Source: CALCCV01 sp964388665 (GTDB taxonomy: Bacteria; Bdellovibrionota; Bdellovibrionia; Bdellovibrionales; Bdellovibrionaceae). From it: a stretch of DNA of 61,070 nt. The notes beneath the pieces were generated by a model. The model was not told where the DNA came from, did not search any database, and was given only the letters and a program-made list of their open reading frames with translations. The position numbers were made by a program, and so were the translations under genes. Shown here in pieces: positions 44,666 to 53,865 of the stretch; the first letter of the stretch is position 1; the number at the start of each line of letters is the position of its first letter. The stretch spans positions 1 through 61,070 of the forward strand of contig CAYMBJ010000017.1 of assembly GCA_964388665.1 (NCBI GenBank), given 5' to 3'.

Positions 44666-44693
44666 TCTGAGACATTTGGAAATTATAGAGTCT

Positions 44694-45620
44694 ATGAAAG
44701 CACTTATTGGTTTGTATCGAATCATCGAAGCCTTCCTGTCAAAGCCAGTCCTCGACCTTGGTCGGAAGACGTTTTTTCTTTTTGCAAGCATTCTGGTTTT
44801 TTTCGACCAGGCCCACGCCTTCATTCCACCTCCGCGAATGATCTTGGTGAGAACAGCAGAGAACCAGGGGCAGGGGCCTGTTGAAGTCAAACTTGAAGTG
44901 GTGATCAGTTCGCAGCAGGATTCTTTGGTGGTGCGTGAAGTCTGGCAAATCGAAAATTCCGCAACTATGAAAGTGGCAGTGGTGGGTCAGGACGCACTCC
45001 GCGAGCTGTTTCGATTTGATCTCCTCTATAGAGACGGAAAAAAATATTGGCGCACCCCTTCAGAAGGGATAAAGTCCATGCGCCTTCCCAATGATTTTTT
45101 TGAAAACTGGTTCCATGCACGTTCTTCAGAAAACTTAGCAAATTTAATTATTGCAAGTAATATCCTTCCGGCAAATTTTCAGAATCAAAAGCCCTTTGTG
45201 CAGAAAAAAGATAAATTTGTTTATGAAGCACTTGATTTCTTAAGTCTGGCTCGGGTGGGCGGAACTGTGAACTATTTATTTGGCCGCCGCCTTTCTGGTG
45301 ATGGCCAATCTGCCCCAGCCGTATGGATTGAGCAGGATCTTTTTCGCATTCGCAAGATTCGCTTTCCTTCTGGTGCTACAGTCCGCGCCGATCAATACGC
45401 AAATCTAAAAAGAAATCTCGATTATCCACGTCAGCGCGTCGCCGTGTGGGAAAATGGTTCTGCTCACATTCGTGTGCTTTCGGGTGGAGATTTCAAAGCC
45501 ACAGGACAGACGTTTTCACCGAATCATTTGACGCCGTTTTCGCAATGGCCCGACGAAGTCGTTAACGATAGAAAAGCCAGCTTTAAAATTCTTAGAGAGT
45601 TTTATTCGCGATTCAGATAG
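44694..45620 (+). CDS. Exported protein of unknown function
   Basis: A 308-residue protein. The N-terminal region has a hydrophobic segment (about residues 24-40, FFLFASILVFFDQAHA), which ends in AHA and looks like a signal peptide with a long positive n-region. The body is mixed alpha/beta without recognised motifs (VVREVWQIENSATMKVAVVG, RIRKIRFPSGATVRADQY). The ATG at 44694 is supported by the promoter just upstream. It ends 9 bases before priA, so the two are probably co-transcribed. Confidence 0.6.
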   Translation: MKALIGLYRIIEAFLSKPVLDLGRKTFFLFASILVFFDQAHAFIPPPRMILVRTAENQGQGPVEVKLEVVISSQQDSLVVREVWQIENSATMKVAVVGQDALRELFRFDLLYRDGKKYWRTPSEGIKSMRLPNDFFENWFHARSSENLANLIIASNILPANFQNQKPFVQKKDKFVYEALDFLSLARVGGTVNYLFGRRLSGDGQSAPAVWIEQDLFRIRKIRFPSGATVRADQYANLKRNLDYPRQRVAVWENGSAHIRVLSGGDFKATGQTFSPNHLTPFSQWPDEVVNDRKASFKILREFYSRFR

Positions 45621-45629
45621 TGAGCGTTT

Positions 45630-47717
45630 ATGTCAGACCAACTCACTCAGCCATTTGTAAATGTGGCGGTGGATGCCCCTCTTCATCAGTCATTTTTGTA
45701 TGCAGTTCCTGAGGGAGCGGCTCTTTCGCGCGGCCAGGTGGTCGGGGTGCCCTTCGGCACGCGATCGCGGATATGCAAGGGCGTGATCCTTAGCGGAGAG
45801 TCAGAAAAAAAGGGCGACTTTAAAGTCAAATCGGTCTCAGAGATCTACGACGACCTGCCGCAGCTGCACGAAGGATTTTTACAATGGCTGGAGTGGCTTT
45901 CTGAGTACTATCTCTATCCATTGGGGGCCATCCTACCAATGTGCCTGCCACCCATCTTAAAAAAGAGTGCTCGTGCTCTCAAGCATCCATCTCCTCTCAA
46001 TGATTCAAAGCGCGGCGGGGTTCCCCCAAAGATGAATAGCGAGCAAGAGGCGGCCATTTCCGCAATCAAAGCAACTCATGGGCGTTTTGCTGCTCATCTG
46101 GTGTTTGGTATTACGGGTTCTGGAAAGACCGAAGTGTATTTGCATGCGCTGGATGAGCTCATTAAGAATAACAAAAAAGGCCTCGTTTTGGTTCCCGAAA
46201 TTGCGCTCACTCCTCAGCTGCTCGATCGGTTTTCGGAGAGATTTGGTGCGGACAAGATTGCGGCCATTCACTCACAACTCACGCCACGTGAACGATCGAA
46301 TATGTGGTGGAAGATTCTCGATGGGACTGCGCAAATTCTGGTCGGTGCGCGCTCGGCACTGTTTTGCCCGATCGCAGATTTAGCGCTGATTATTGTGGAT
46401 GAAGAGCATGAAGCTAGCTTTAAACAAGATGATCATCTGCGCTACAATGCTCGAGATTCTGCTGTGATGTTGGCTAAGTTTTCAAACTGTCCGATCATAC
46501 TTGGATCCGCAACACCTAGTTTGGAAACTTGGAACAATGCCGTCAGTGGAAAATTTATGATTCACCACCTGCAACAAAAGGCCGTTGCCACACATCCTCC
46601 CGTCATCGAAGTTATCGACATGCGTGAAGCAAAGTCCAAAAGCCAGAATGAGGAACCCACATCGAGAATCGTAGAAAATCATGAGCAGCTGAAAGTTCAA
46701 CTTCCCGAATGGCTCAGTGAAAGACTGTTTCTCGCCATAGACACGACTTTGAAAGCAAATAAACAAGTGGCTCTGTTTTTAAATCGCCGAGGGGTGGCCA
46801 ATGTATTGCTTTGCTCTGGTTGTGGTTATGCGGCAGAATGTCCCAACTGCGACATTCACCTGACTTTGCATGGGCGCAATCACCTCGTATGTCACTACTG
46901 CGACTACCATCAAATGGTTCCCAGCATCTGTCCAGAGTGCAAGGAGTTTCCTCTAAAATCTGTCGGTACAGGAACGGAAAAGATTCAGAGTGATCTCGAA
47001 GTCATATTTCCAAGGAAAAGAATATTTCGTGCCGATCGCGATGAAATCCAATCGCGTCAACATTATGAGGGGCTTGTGCGCGAAATGGAAAATCAAAATA
47101 TTGATATATTGGTCGGCACTCAAATGATTGCCAAAGGATTGGATTTTCCTCACTTGCAGACCGTAGGGCTGATCCTAGCTGACATTGGTATGAACATCCC
47201 AGATTTTCGTGCCACCGAGCGGGTGTATCAGTTGATCACACAAATGGCAGGCAGAGCAGGGCGCCACTCTTTAACAGAACATGAGGCCGGCCTTGTGCTC
47301 ATTCAAACTTTCAACCCTGCCCACCCGGCAATAGCCTTTGCTCTTTCAGGTCGGTATAGCGACTTTGCCCAACATGAGATGCAAGTGCGCGAGCAATTTC
47401 ACTACCCACCCTTTGGGCATCTCGTCAGTATCAAGGTGCACTCATTGGATAAAAATTTGGCGTTGAGTTTTATCAAAATTGTTGTTGGTAAGATAGAAAA
47501 CATGCGCTCGCAGGATCCCGGAAAATACGATCTAGAAATTCTTGGCCCGGTGCCAGCGCCGCTTTCTAAGTTAAATAATATTTATAGATTTCAATTTATG
47601 TTGAAGGGCTCAAAGCGCAATCGGATTCATGGTCTGGCGGCATGGATATTTAAAAACTTTGAAGCTCCGCCTAAAGTCAAATTTTTTGTCGATGTTGACC
47701 CGATCAATTTAATGTAG
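45630..47717 (+). CDS. priA: Primosomal helicase PriA
   Basis: PriA restarts stalled replication forks by loading the primosome. The 695 residues show the DNA-binding N-terminal domain, Walker A GITGSGKTE (about residue 160), the DEEH box (257-260), SATPSLE as motif III, a zinc-binding region with eight cysteines (CSGC, CPNC, CHYC, CPEC) and helicase C-terminal motifs (GTQMIAKGLDFP, QMAGRAGR). Length fits the family (E. coli 732). It follows the exported protein by 9 bases. Confidence 0.96.
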   Translation: MSDQLTQPFVNVAVDAPLHQSFLYAVPEGAALSRGQVVGVPFGTRSRICKGVILSGESEKKGDFKVKSVSEIYDDLPQLHEGFLQWLEWLSEYYLYPLGAILPMCLPPILKKSARALKHPSPLNDSKRGGVPPKMNSEQEAAISAIKATHGRFAAHLVFGITGSGKTEVYLHALDELIKNNKKGLVLVPEIALTPQLLDRFSERFGADKIAAIHSQLTPRERSNMWWKILDGTAQILVGARSALFCPIADLALIIVDEEHEASFKQDDHLRYNARDSAVMLAKFSNCPIILGSATPSLETWNNAVSGKFMIHHLQQKAVATHPPVIEVIDMREAKSKSQNEEPTSRIVENHEQLKVQLPEWLSERLFLAIDTTLKANKQVALFLNRRGVANVLLCSGCGYAAECPNCDIHLTLHGRNHLVCHYCDYHQMVPSICPECKEFPLKSVGTGTEKIQSDLEVIFPRKRIFRADRDEIQSRQHYEGLVREMENQNIDILVGTQMIAKGLDFPHLQTVGLILADIGMNIPDFRATERVYQLITQMAGRAGRHSLTEHEAGLVLIQTFNPAHPAIAFALSGRYSDFAQHEMQVREQFHYPPFGHLVSIKVHSLDKNLALSFIKIVVGKIENMRSQDPGKYDLEILGPVPAPLSKLNNIYRFQFMLKGSKRNRIHGLAAWIFKNFEAPPKVKFFVDVDPINLM

Positions 47718-47832
47718 AACTGCAAAGATGAGTCCGAAATTAATGAAACGCGACAATAATGGTTCACATCGTAAGATTCAGTAGGTAGAGTGTGACTTCT
47801 ATTTTCGTCTATTGAATCAAATAAGGAATGTA

Positions 47833-48744
47833 ATGCAGGCCTGCCCTCGATGTGGCTTACAAGTCACGGAGCTGACTCAAATCGACAACGAAGTGCGTGC
47901 GCAGCTGCAGGCTGTTGGCGAAACAACAATTCCTGATCAGATTTGTCGTGGCTGCGTCTCGGATCTTCGGAAAACCTTGAGTATGGCCAAAGGTGGAGCT
48001 CTGATGGCTCAGGAGCGAGCTAAAGAAGTTCACAAGTTTCAACTTTGGAATAGTCGCGTACAGATCATTCGCAAAGCACGTGGCCTCATGAACCAAAAGC
48101 AATATCGCGAGGCAGCGCTAACTTATGAAAAATACATACGCATTTTAGAGATCTATTTTGGTGTTAAGAAGGGCGAAAACATCAAGGCAGAGAACTTTCG
48201 TGACAATGCGCGAACTGAAGAGATCACCGTTGTGGCCTCCGCCTACTGGGATCTGTTTCGGATTTATGATAATTTTGATAATATGCGTGAGCGTCAAGAA
48301 AATGCGGCTCACCAATTGGCTCATTTTTCGCGATTTACGCCCATTTTTCCGGACATTTTGCGCAAGGCAGAGGTGTTTCAGAAAACGGCAAAAAACCCAA
48401 GCGCAGTGAAGGCCTTTCTCAAGGCCTCGTCTGCATCACGACCACGATGCTTTGTTGCCACGGCAACCTTTGAAAATCCCTTGGATGATCGTGTGCAGTG
48501 GCTCCGTCTGTTTCGTAACGAGTTTTTGGCGAACCATGGATGGGGGCGCGCATTTATCCTTTTTTACTACCGGGTCTCGCCAGGGCTTGCAGCGCTCATT
48601 TGCGCCAATCCGCCACTCAGGGCACTGGCTAGACCTTTGCTGACCTTTTTAGCCGCAATGGCGCGATTTTCCTGCAAAAGGCGATTTATTAATGATGAGG
48701 GACTTGCCAATCACATAGTTTTTTTTAAAGATCACAAGGCATGA
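47833..48744 (+). CDS. Zinc-ribbon and CFI-box protein
   Basis: A 303-residue protein. CPRCGLQVTEL near the start and a later CRGC (about 38-41) suggest a small zinc site. A helical middle part (about 60-205) contains a TPR-like stretch (YREAALTYEKYIRIL). The C-terminal 95 residues begin with CFVATATF, which matches the CFI-box domain (CFIATAAYG), followed by a hydrophobic region (RAFILFYYRVSPGLAALI) likely in or near the membrane. The ATG at 47833 has AAGGA five bases upstream; a TTG at 47812 is the alternative. The stop overlaps the next gene (ATGA). Function unknown. Confidence 0.75.
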   Translation: MQACPRCGLQVTELTQIDNEVRAQLQAVGETTIPDQICRGCVSDLRKTLSMAKGGALMAQERAKEVHKFQLWNSRVQIIRKARGLMNQKQYREAALTYEKYIRILEIYFGVKKGENIKAENFRDNARTEEITVVASAYWDLFRIYDNFDNMRERQENAAHQLAHFSRFTPIFPDILRKAEVFQKTAKNPSAVKAFLKASSASRPRCFVATATFENPLDDRVQWLRLFRNEFLANHGWGRAFILFYYRVSPGLAALICANPPLRALARPLLTFLAAMARFSCKRRFINDEGLANHIVFFKDHKA

Positions 48745-49889
48745 CAAAAAAAACTGCCGCCAATTCATTTGAAAAAGTTATCGTGGGCTCTTCTCTAGGA
48801 GCATTGATCCTGGCCAATAAACTCCAAGCTGCCGGTCATTCGGTCCTGGTTTTAGAGGCAGAAGATCAGTTTGCCCCTCTTCACGCGCAGCAAACATGGA
48901 AAGATCAGGCGATCACCAATGATTTTGCTTATTACTTTGGTACAGCGGCGCAGATGAACGAGTTGGAGCAACTGCAGTCGCTATTGGGGCAAAGCCCGAT
49001 TGGCGAGTTGCAGCCGTCTGAAATTGTCGAAGACAAGGCCAACAGCTTGCAGGAGTTTTTAGGATTTGGCGATCATGCCCCACTCTATTATGAGGTCATC
49101 GCACCCTATCTGAACTGTGAGAGACTGAATCTATTTGTAGAGCCCAGTGAATGGGTCGATGCGCTATTATGCGGCCTTCAAAACAAGCAGGTCCTGGCAA
49201 AAGTCACAAAGCTCTATTTTCAAGATGACGAAATTTTTTGCGGCCTACAGATCAATGGCAGCACTGATTTTTACGCTCAAGACTTGATTTGGTTGGACAG
49301 CCCCAGAGCTCTATTGTCCTTGCTACCCCAGAGCAAGAAGGTGGCGAAATATAAAGCCCGTTGGAGCAAGAAGAATCTGTGGTCAAAGGTGGGTTTGGAT
49401 TTATACTTTGCCAAGCCAGTCATGGAGACCTCAGCTCTACTAGTAATATCAGGAAACAATCGTGAAGAGGCTCAGCCGATATTGGGGTATTGTCGGCCCT
49501 CCGCAGGCGCCGAATCTCCTCAGGTGTGGCAGTGGCTTGGATTTGTCGCTGAAGAGGTGGGTGAGGACCCTGAGGCCATAAACGCGATTCTTAAGCGCAT
49601 GCGTAAGCTTATCAAGAGACATCTGCCTATTGATGAAGCTCAAGAGCGGATCGTGGTGATTCCTGAATCTCACGGAACCGTTGAAACAAAAGATTCAGAA
49701 TGGGTGTATAGACCCATGGAAAAGGTCTATTTTTCGCATTTTACGGGTTGGCCTGAGCCGGGGCTATTGAGTGAGTTGACCATGGCTTCTGAAGTGATTC
49801 AGGCCTTGGATCATCCTTATTCAGAGAAGGCACCCCCGCGCAGTAAGAAAAAGGAAGAGGACTCGGTTACAGATCTAACTGCCCTATAA
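48741..49889 (+). CDS. FAD/NAD(P)-binding oxidoreductase-like protein
   Basis: A 382-residue protein whose N-terminal strand-turn-helix (VIVGSSLGALILANKLQAAG, then VLVLEAE) is a dinucleotide-binding fold of the amine-oxidase/phytoene-desaturase kind. The usual GxGxxG reads GSSLGA, so one glycine is lost and cofactor binding is uncertain. The C-terminal region has WPEPGLLSELTMASEVIQAL, which matches the late FAD contact region of these enzymes. It is coupled to the CFI-box gene by a 4-base overlap. Substrate unknown. Confidence 0.65.
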   Translation: MTKKTAANSFEKVIVGSSLGALILANKLQAAGHSVLVLEAEDQFAPLHAQQTWKDQAITNDFAYYFGTAAQMNELEQLQSLLGQSPIGELQPSEIVEDKANSLQEFLGFGDHAPLYYEVIAPYLNCERLNLFVEPSEWVDALLCGLQNKQVLAKVTKLYFQDDEIFCGLQINGSTDFYAQDLIWLDSPRALLSLLPQSKKVAKYKARWSKKNLWSKVGLDLYFAKPVMETSALLVISGNNREEAQPILGYCRPSAGAESPQVWQWLGFVAEEVGEDPEAINAILKRMRKLIKRHLPIDEAQERIVVIPESHGTVETKDSEWVYRPMEKVYFSHFTGWPEPGLLSELTMASEVIQALDHPYSEKAPPRSKKKEEDSVTDLTAL

Positions 49890-50142
49890 CTCGCAGCGCA
49901 AAACGGCGGAACCAAGGCATCGGCGGAGCTGCGCGGTATAGCGTCATTCCTTTCAAGAATAAATCTAGTCATTTGCCACCAGTCTCTTCATTATGATACG
50001 CCTACGCAAAATTCACACTTCCTGTGTATTTCTGGTGCTGTGAGGATCTAAGAACTCTTTTGAGTTGGTAGCGATTTGCAGAACATTACTTCGAAAATCC
50101 TTCGAAGGACGCGGGGAGGAGGCACAACCAGATGGAGGACTT
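49890..50142 (+). other. Upstream region of rpsB
   Basis: No gene is seen in these 253 bases. A TATGAT (49992-49997) could be a -10 element but no -35 is well placed (TTGCCA lies only 13 bases before). A short hairpin AACTC-TTTT-GAGTT is at 50053-50066. TTCGAA occurs twice near 50090 and could pair. Autoregulation by S2 is possible but I recognise no known leader. Confidence 0.35.
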
Positions 50143-51114
50143 ATGTCTCAAGTTACTATGAAAGATATGCTCGATGCAGGTGTGCATTTTGGGCATCAAA
50201 CGCAAAGATGGAACCCCAAAATGAAACCCTATGTGTATACTGCGAGAAGCGGTATCCACATTATAGATCTACAAAAAACCGTTGTGAAAGCGCACAAAGC
50301 TTATGACTTTATCAAAGACGTCGCAGCAAACGGCGGGAAGTTGATTTTTGTAGGCACTAAAAAGCAGGCCGTCGAACCCATACAAGAGGCTGCCACTCGA
50401 TGTGGTCAATACTATGTGACCAAGCGTTGGTTGGGTGGAATGCTTACCAACTTTGAAACTATCAAAGCTTCAATCGATAGATTGCGCCGAATTGATCAAA
50501 TGCGTGAAAAGGGCGAACTCAATTACCTCACTAAAAAAGAACGCGCGCGCATCGATAAAGAAGCCGGTCGCTTGACTGATTTCTTAAATGGAATCCGCGA
50601 TATGAAAGAAATGCCGTCGGCAATGTTTGTCGTGGATTTGCCAAAGGAGCATATCGCGGTAGCTGAGGCCAAGCGCTTGGGCATTCCGGTTGTCGCCATT
50701 GCAGATACCAATTGCAATCCAGAAGTTGTCGAATATGCGATTCCTGGAAATGACGATGCCATTCGCTCAATAAAGTTATTCTCAAACATGGTTGCCGATG
50801 CCTTCATTGAAGGAGCCAAGCTTTGGGATCAAAAGATCAGAACTCAAACTGATAAACAAAGTGATATTGACAAAGATGATCAAGAAGCACGGGGCGATGC
50901 AAAAGAAGCTCCAAGACAGCGCCGCACACGACCAGGTAGTGCTGAAGCCGCGAAAAAGGCTGAAGGTCCTACTGTCGTCAAAGTCACCAAAGCTAGAAAA
51001 CTGGTTGCTGCCGGAACTGCTGAGGATGTTGAAATTCAAGCAGAGCTTGAAAATCCACAAGAGGACACTGAAACGCCGACTGACGATTCAGAAAACTCGA
51101 CCGCTAGCGAATAA
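50143..51114 (+). CDS. rpsB: Ribosomal protein S2
   Basis: S2 is a protein of the small ribosomal subunit. The core (DMLDAGVHFGHQTQRWNPKMKP, RWLGGMLTNFETI, PVVAIADTNCNP) is typical. The protein has 323 residues against 241 in E. coli because of a C-terminal tail of about 80 residues that is first basic, then acidic (ending EDTETPTDDSENS). The ATG at 50143 has GGAGG four bases upstream. It begins the block rpsB-tsf-pyrH-frr. Confidence 0.97.
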   Translation: MSQVTMKDMLDAGVHFGHQTQRWNPKMKPYVYTARSGIHIIDLQKTVVKAHKAYDFIKDVAANGGKLIFVGTKKQAVEPIQEAATRCGQYYVTKRWLGGMLTNFETIKASIDRLRRIDQMREKGELNYLTKKERARIDKEAGRLTDFLNGIRDMKEMPSAMFVVDLPKEHIAVAEAKRLGIPVVAIADTNCNPEVVEYAIPGNDDAIRSIKLFSNMVADAFIEGAKLWDQKIRTQTDKQSDIDKDDQEARGDAKEAPRQRRTRPGSAEAAKKAEGPTVVKVTKARKLVAAGTAEDVEIQAELENPQEDTETPTDDSENSTASE

Positions 51115-51152
51115 GTTCATTTTCAAAGCTTTGTGTATAACCGGAGGAAATA

Positions 51153-51806
51153 ATGTCCATTTCAGCTTCATTAGTTAAAGAATTAAGAGAAAAAACCAAC
51201 GCAGGAATGTTGGATTGTAAAAAGGCACTTGAAGAAACCAAGGGAAACTTCGATGCGGCCATTGAGTGGCTGCGAGTAAAAGGTCTTGCCTCTGCGGCAA
51301 AAAAATCAGGAAGAATTGCTGCAGAAGGGATGGTTCACGCCTACATTCACGGGGAAGGCAAAATTGGAGTCATGCTAGAAGTGAATTCAGAAACTGACTT
51401 TGTTGCTCGCAATGAAGGTTTTAAAGTTTTTGTTCAAGACATAGCACTGCATATTGCTGCAATGAACCCATTGTCCGTGGCTGCAGAAGACATTCCCAAT
51501 GAGATTGTCGAGAAAGAACGGCAAATTTTGAAAGCCAAAAACCTAGAGCAAGGTAAAAAGCCAGAAATGATCGACAAAATTGTGGAAGGCCAGATCAAAA
51601 AGTTCATGGCTGAAAGCTGTTTGTTAGAGCAGACTTTTGTAAAAAATCCTGAACTCAAAGTTGGCGACTATCTCAAAGAGACAATAGCAAAGATCGGCGA
51701 AAATATCGTCGTAAGACGATTTGTTCGCTATGAATTGGGCGAAGGAATCGAAAAGAAATCCAATGATTTTGCGGCAGAAGTTGCGGCACAGGTCAAGGGA
51801 CACTAA
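51153..51806 (+). CDS. tsf: Elongation factor Ts
   Basis: EF-Ts recharges EF-Tu with GTP. The 217 residues begin SLVKELREKTNAGMLDCKKALEE and include SETDFVARNEGF, both family hallmarks. It is shorter than the E. coli protein (283), like many bacterial forms that lack part of the C-terminal region. GGAGG precedes the ATG by five bases. It lies 38 bases after rpsB. Confidence 0.97.
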   Translation: MSISASLVKELREKTNAGMLDCKKALEETKGNFDAAIEWLRVKGLASAAKKSGRIAAEGMVHAYIHGEGKIGVMLEVNSETDFVARNEGFKVFVQDIALHIAAMNPLSVAAEDIPNEIVEKERQILKAKNLEQGKKPEMIDKIVEGQIKKFMAESCLLEQTFVKNPELKVGDYLKETIAKIGENIVVRRFVRYELGEGIEKKSNDFAAEVAAQVKGH

Positions 51807-51808
51807 CT

Positions 51809-52522
51809 TTGAGGCCTCCATACAAACGAATTTTGCTAAAGCTCAGCGGTGAGCATTTGGCTGGCGCGGAGGGATTTGGCATCAACACCCAAATCCTCCA
51901 GCAAGTGGCATCTGAGGTCATTGCCACCTATAAAAAGAACATTCAAATCGGCATCGTTATTGGCGGTGGCAACTTTATTCGCGGCGAGAAGGCTCAAGCT
52001 CAGGGTATGGACCGAGCGAGTTCAGACTATATGGGTATGCTGGGAACAATTATCAATGCCCTAGCTCTGCAGAACGCTCTTGAAAAAGAGGGTGCTCCCA
52101 CGCGAGTTCAAACAGCTATAGAGATGGCAGAAATTGCTGAGCCCTATATTCGCCGCAAGGCCATACGCCACCTGGAAAAAAATAGGGTTGTAGTCTTTGC
52201 TGCTGGTACAGGAAATCCATTTTTTACCACTGATACGGCTGCCGCTCTTCGTGCTGCGGAGATCAATGCGGAAGTGATCATGAAAGCCACCAAGGTGGAT
52301 GGAATTTATGATAAAGATCCAGTGAAACACGCAGATGCTGTGAAGTATGAAGAGATCAGCTATATGGAAGTGATTAATAAGGGTTTGGCAGTAATGGATC
52401 ATACAGCCATCACTCTTTGTAAAGAGAATCGCCTGCCCATCATTACGTTTAATCTCAACAAGCCGGGAAATGTGCTCAAGGCGGCAATGGGCGAAAAAGT
52501 GGGGACTTTGGTCGCAAATTAA
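51809..52522 (+). CDS. pyrH: UMP kinase
   Basis: PyrH phosphorylates UMP to UDP. The 237 residues show RILLKLSGEHLAG, IVIGGGNFIRG, MDRASSDYMGMLGTIINALAL and AGTGNPFFTTDTAAALRA, all typical of the bacterial enzyme. The start is TTG at 51809, just two bases after the tsf stop, with AAGGGA ten bases upstream. Confidence 0.96.
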   Translation: MRPPYKRILLKLSGEHLAGAEGFGINTQILQQVASEVIATYKKNIQIGIVIGGGNFIRGEKAQAQGMDRASSDYMGMLGTIINALALQNALEKEGAPTRVQTAIEMAEIAEPYIRRKAIRHLEKNRVVVFAAGTGNPFFTTDTAAALRAAEINAEVIMKATKVDGIYDKDPVKHADAVKYEEISYMEVINKGLAVMDHTAITLCKENRLPIITFNLNKPGNVLKAAMGEKVGTLVAN

Positions 52523-52541
52523 ATTTGAAGTGAGGTGAATT

Positions 52542-53099
52542 ATGATCAGTGATTTGACAGCAAATGTTCAAGAAAAAATGGAAAAATCTCTCAAGGCCTT
52601 GATTGAAGAACTCAAAAAGGTCCGCACAGGGCGGGCGCAAATCACAATGCTCGATGGCGTCAAAGTGAATTACTATGGAACTCTTTCGCCGCTGAGTCAG
52701 GTCGCTTCCATTTCTACTCCCGACGCACGCTCTTTTTTGATTGCTCCATGGGAAACCGCAATTTTGAAAGAGATTGAGCAGGCCATCGTCAAGAGTGATT
52801 TGGGCCTTGCACCAATGAATGATGGCAAAGTCATCCGTCTCAAAGTCCCTGATTTAACCGAAGAGCGGCGTAAAGATCTAGTGAAGCAGGTTAAAAAAAT
52901 GGTAGAAGACTCGCGAATCGCTGTGCGCCTGACTCGCCGGGATGCCAATGACGAGGTCAAAAAAGCAGCTAAAGATAAGCAAGTTTCTGAAGATGAAGCG
53001 AAAAAATTAGAAGCGGACATTCAAAAATTTACTGATGATTTCATTAAAAAAATAGACGTCGTGGGCGAAGAAAAAGAAAAGAGTATTCTTACTGTCTAA
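52542..53099 (+). CDS. frr: Ribosome recycling factor
   Basis: RRF splits the ribosome after termination. The 185 residues contain the helical bundle start (MEKSLKALIEELKKVRTGRA), VNYYGTLSPLSQVASIS and the late helices KVIRLKVPDLTEERRKDLVK. The length equals E. coli RRF. GAGGTG precedes the ATG. It follows pyrH by 19 bases. Confidence 0.97.
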   Translation: MISDLTANVQEKMEKSLKALIEELKKVRTGRAQITMLDGVKVNYYGTLSPLSQVASISTPDARSFLIAPWETAILKEIEQAIVKSDLGLAPMNDGKVIRLKVPDLTEERRKDLVKQVKKMVEDSRIAVRLTRRDANDEVKKAAKDKQVSEDEAKKLEADIQKFTDDFIKKIDVVGEEKEKSILTV

Positions 53100-53136
53100 C
53101 AGACGGTCGCTACTCTCGACAAATGGAACAATAGAG

Positions 53137-53865
53137 ATGAAACTTCCAAATCATTTAGCAATTATAATGGACGGAAATGGTCGATGGGCCAATCTGCGCG
53201 GTCGTCCACGCACCTTTGGTCATATCAAGGGGACTCGAGTCGCTAAAGAGATCATTCGTGAATGTTCACGAATGGGAATTAAGTATCTCACTCTTTACGC
53301 TTTTAGCTCTGAGAACTGGCTTCGACCCCAATCTGAGGTGGGTCTACTCATGCGTATTTTGCGGCGCTACCTCGAGCGTGAGACAGGGAATCTGGTAAAG
53401 GAAAATATTCACTTTTCAGTTATAGGTGAAATTCACAAACTTCCTGCGGACGTAAAAGATTCCATTCGCAAAGCTCAAGAGGCGACCGCTAGTTGCAATG
53501 GTTTAAAGTTGGTGTTTGCGATCAGTTATGGATCGCGTGACGAAATTGCTAGTGCTGCTCGCAAAATTGCCGCTGCCGTTCAAAATGGGGAACTTGAAAT
53601 AGACAAAATCAGCGAAGCGACCGTTTCTGAGAGTCTGTACACGTCTGGAATTCCTGATCCTGATTTGGTCATTCGCACGAGTGGCGAATATCGCATTTCC
53701 AATTTTTTAATGTGGCAAATAGCCTACTCTGAACTTTACTTTAGCCATGTATTGTGGCCAGATTTTACTAAAGCAAACTTGCATTTGGCATTTGCTGATT
53801 TTGAAAAAAGGCAAAGACGTTTTGGCAGATCTGAAAACCTCGGAAAAAAAGACCTTATTAATTAG
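53137..53865 (+). CDS. uppS: Undecaprenyl diphosphate synthase
   Basis: UppS elongates farnesyl diphosphate with isopentenyl diphosphate to make the lipid carrier used for peptidoglycan and O-antigen. The 242 residues show AIIMDGNGRWA (catalytic Asp near residue 11), YAFSSENW, the region AISYGSRDEI and PDLVIRTSGEYRISNFL. It depends on an isoprenoid precursor pathway, whose genes dxs and dxr are absent here. Confidence 0.96.
   Translation: MKLPNHLAIIMDGNGRWANLRGRPRTFGHIKGTRVAKEIIRECSRMGIKYLTLYAFSSENWLRPQSEVGLLMRILRRYLERETGNLVKENIHFSVIGEIHKLPADVKDSIRKAQEATASCNGLKLVFAISYGSRDEIASAARKIAAAVQNGELEIDKISEATVSESLYTSGIPDPDLVIRTSGEYRISNFLMWQIAYSELYFSHVLWPDFTKANLHLAFADFEKRQRRFGRSENLGKKDLIN

Noticed and set aside
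49973..49997. Promoter TTGCCA/TATGAT for rpsB
   Set aside because: The spacing is only 13 bases, too short for a normal sigma-70 promoter.
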